DNA from: Nitrososphaerota archaeon
Lineage (GTDB): Archaea > Thermoproteota > Nitrososphaeria > Nitrososphaerales > Nitrosopumilaceae
Assembly (NCBI GenBank): GCA_030624325.1
Contig: JAUXKJ010000024.1
Location: 1 to 6,465 of the forward strand
Direction: 5' to 3'
DNA length: 6,465 nucleotides
This document shows positions 5,269 through 6,465 of this stretch, piece by piece. The position numbers and the translations under genes are program-made. Each line of letters begins with the position of its first letter. The first letter of the stretch is position 1. The notes beneath the pieces are model-generated. The model saw nothing but the letters and a program-made list of their open reading frames with translations, was not told the DNA's origin and searched no databases.

Positions 5269-5317
5269 ATCAAAAATTAATATCTTAAAATTTTGAGCTG
5301 AAAATGAGGAGTACTTT

Positions 5318-5325
5318 TTTATTCA
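5318..5325 (+). promoter_or_regulatory. Weak box A candidate for the Cld-family gene
   Basis: TTTATTCA within a T-rich stretch is centred about 25.5 bases before the ATG at 5347, matching the spacing of the clearer boxes in this window. A second TATA-like CATATAGT at 5324-5331 would place the start inside the reading frame. The preceding T6 run (5315-5320) may also end the sufC transcript. Confidence 0.35.
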
Positions 5326-5346
5326 TATAGTACAAGAGAAGATGGC

Positions 5347-6030
5347 ATGGAATCTAGCTCAGATGCAGAAAGAAGATATTTTTTCAATTTCTCATTCTTT
5401 AAATTAGATCCTAAATGGAGGTGGATGGCAGACTTAGCAAAAGAAGAATCTGCAAAAGAGGTAGAAAATGTTATTACAAATACTGGTATCAAATTTAGAT
5501 CCTATTCTACCTTGGGACTCAGAGATGACGCTGATTTTTTGTTTTGGTTTGCATCAGAATCAGTTGAAGAAATTCAAAGTGCTATTTCAAAACTTTACCT
5601 TACAGTTTTTGGAAAGTATATCACACCTTCTCAAGTATACTTGTCTTGTACAAGACCGTCTATATATGCAAAAACAGGACTTGTTCCCTCTTTTATTGCA
5701 GGTGAGGAACCAAAAAGATACGTTATAGTTTATCCTTTTACAAAAACAAGAGAATGGTACCTTCTTCCAGTTGAACAAAGACAGAAATTGATGGAAGAAC
5801 ACATTGAGATTGGAAAGAAATATCCTCAAGTAGTTCTTAACACTACATACTCTTTTGGTATTGATGATGCAGACTTTATGTTGGCGTTTGAAACAGATGA
5901 CCTACCTGCATTTCAAAATCTAATTATGGATTTGAGAGGAACAAAGGTTTCAACTTTTGTCAAGGTAGATACACCCATGATTGTTTGCGTGAAAAAGGAT
6001 ATTATTCCTCTAATTTCCAGTCTTGGATAA
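5347..6030 (+). CDS. Chlorite dismutase family heme protein (Cld/ChdC-like)
   Basis: The protein belongs to the Cld superfamily, which includes chlorite dismutases, coproheme decarboxylases (ChdC/HemQ) and many archaeal members of unknown role. At 227 residues it has the normal two ferredoxin-like halves (about 9-110 and 122-225). The second half carries the heme signature: Tyr129 and Lys133 in YPFTK, Trp137, Tyr138, and the presumed proximal ligand His152 in EEHIEIGKKY. The Lys-to-His spacing of 19 equals that of Nitrospira defluvii chlorite dismutase (Lys141-His160) rather than the 23 of Listeria ChdC (Lys151-His174). Thirteen residues after the His, where chlorite dismutases have Arg and Firmicutes ChdC has Gln, this protein has Asn165. 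No signal peptide is seen, so it should be cytosolic. Its stop overlaps the DUF1802 start. Family assignment is strong, but the reaction is unknown, so no symbol is given. Confidence 0.88.
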   Translation: MESSSDAERRYFFNFSFFKLDPKWRWMADLAKEESAKEVENVITNTGIKFRSYSTLGLRDDADFLFWFASESVEEIQSAISKLYLTVFGKYITPSQVYLSCTRPSIYAKTGLVPSFIAGEEPKRYVIVYPFTKTREWYLLPVEQRQKLMEEHIEIGKKYPQVVLNTTYSFGIDDADFMLAFETDDLPAFQNLIMDLRGTKVSTFVKVDTPMIVCVKKDIIPLISSLG

Positions 6031-6465
6031 TGGATGCACTAAAAGAGTGGGCAACTGTCGTCAAAGCTTTAGAAAACGGTGACCAAAACATAATTTTACG
6101 AAAAGGAGGTATTCTTGAAACTGCCTCTGGATTTAATGTGGAATCAAAAAAATTTTTGTTATTTCCTACATATGAGCATCAAGAATTCAAACATCTCAAA
6201 CCAAACTTTCAAGGTTATTTTGATGACGTAAAAAAAAATAATCCAAAAAATGGTCATAACAAAATTTCTTCGTATGCTGAAGTTTTAGCCGAAGCTGATC
6301 TATCTTCGGAAGAAAAAATCAAGTCGTTGTCTCCATTTCACATTTGGAGTGATGATTACATCAAAGAAAGAATGAATTGGATGCCAGAAAAACCAATGAA
6401 GGTTGTTTTTCTAAAAATTTTCAAGACATCAGAAATAGAAATTCCCTTAAAATCTGAATATCAGG
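6030..6465 (+). CDS. DUF1802 family protein, C-terminus beyond window
   Basis: 145 residues are visible and the frame is open at the right edge. The protein begins MDALKEWATVVKALENG, then has a strand-like ILRKGGILE (22-30) and the hallmark FLLFPTYEHQ, followed by lysine- and asparagine-rich and charged stretches and FHIWSDDYIKERM. The LRKGGI and LFPTYEHQ motifs are those of DUF1802 (Pfam PF08819), a family found in archaea and in bacteria such as cyanobacteria with no established function. No transmembrane segment or signal peptide is seen. The ATG shares its A with the last base of the upstream TAA, so the two genes are almost certainly co-transcribed and translationally coupled, with no Shine-Dalgarno sequence of its own. 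A role linked to the heme protein is inferred only from this coupling. Confidence 0.82.
   Translation, partial: MDALKEWATVVKALENGDQNIILRKGGILETASGFNVESKKFLLFPTYEHQEFKHLKPNFQGYFDDVKKNNPKNGHNKISSYAEVLAEADLSSEEKIKSLSPFHIWSDDYIKERMNWMPEKPMKVVFLKIFKTSEIEIPLKSEYQ

Noticed and set aside
5284..5297. Near-palindrome CTTAAAATTTTGAG after sufC
   Set aside because: The core is an AAAATTTT run expected in AT-rich DNA, the symmetry is imperfect, and there is no loop for an RNA hairpin.
5468..5728. 86-codon open frame on the plus strand
   Set aside because: It is an out-of-frame shadow inside the Cld-family gene, whose own frame carries all family motifs.
5587..5829. 80-codon open frame on the minus strand, rich in Cys and Phe
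   Set aside because: It is antisense to the conserved heme-binding half of the Cld-family gene; its composition reflects the complement of that coding sequence.

Overview
The window looks like a chromosomal piece of an ammonia-oxidising archaeon of the Nitrosopumilus type (Thaumarchaeota/Nitrososphaerota, probably a marine group). The evidence is archaeal information-processing genes (ribosomal protein S8e, SRP19, Gar1 and a TFB transcription factor), very AT-rich DNA, archaeal box A promoters placed about 25 bases before start codons, frequent TTG/GTG starts, and an ScpA/ScpB pair in an archaeal setting. The species-level assignment is inference from protein style, not from a search. No mobile element, CRISPR array, tRNA or rRNA was seen.

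Layout. (1) Positions 1-916, minus strand: a zinc-dependent medium-chain alcohol dehydrogenase whose C-terminus lies beyond the left edge. It diverges across a 96-base intergenic region from (2) scpA-scpB (1013-2310), which encode the kleisin-type and winged-helix partners of an SMC condensin; no smc gene is in view. (3) Positions 2404-4384: an information-processing run of rps8e, srp19, gar1 and tfb, covering ribosome, protein targeting, H/ACA-guided RNA modification and transcription initiation. srp19 follows rps8e by 4 bases, gar1 has its own short upstream region, and gar1/tfb overlap in an ATGA. (4) Positions 4492-5268: sufC, the Fe-S assembly ATPase, with no sufB or sufD beside it and an unusually structured promoter. 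(5) Positions 5347-6465: a chlorite-dismutase-family heme protein overlapping by one base a DUF1802 protein that runs off the right edge.

The gene-free stretches are all short (917-1012, 2311-2394, 3089-3161, 4385-4491, 5269-5346) and look like promoters and terminators. Several starts (adh TTG, scpA GTG, rps8e GTG, sufC ATG, less clearly cld ATG) sit 25-27 bases from the centre of a TATA-like box, as expected for leaderless mRNAs. This spacing was used to choose the rps8e start.

Most of the window is conserved housekeeping. The points that merit a second look are the symmetric elements around the sufC promoter, the heme-protein/DUF1802 pair with its unusual Asn at the distal heme position, and the TFB with an altered B-reader.
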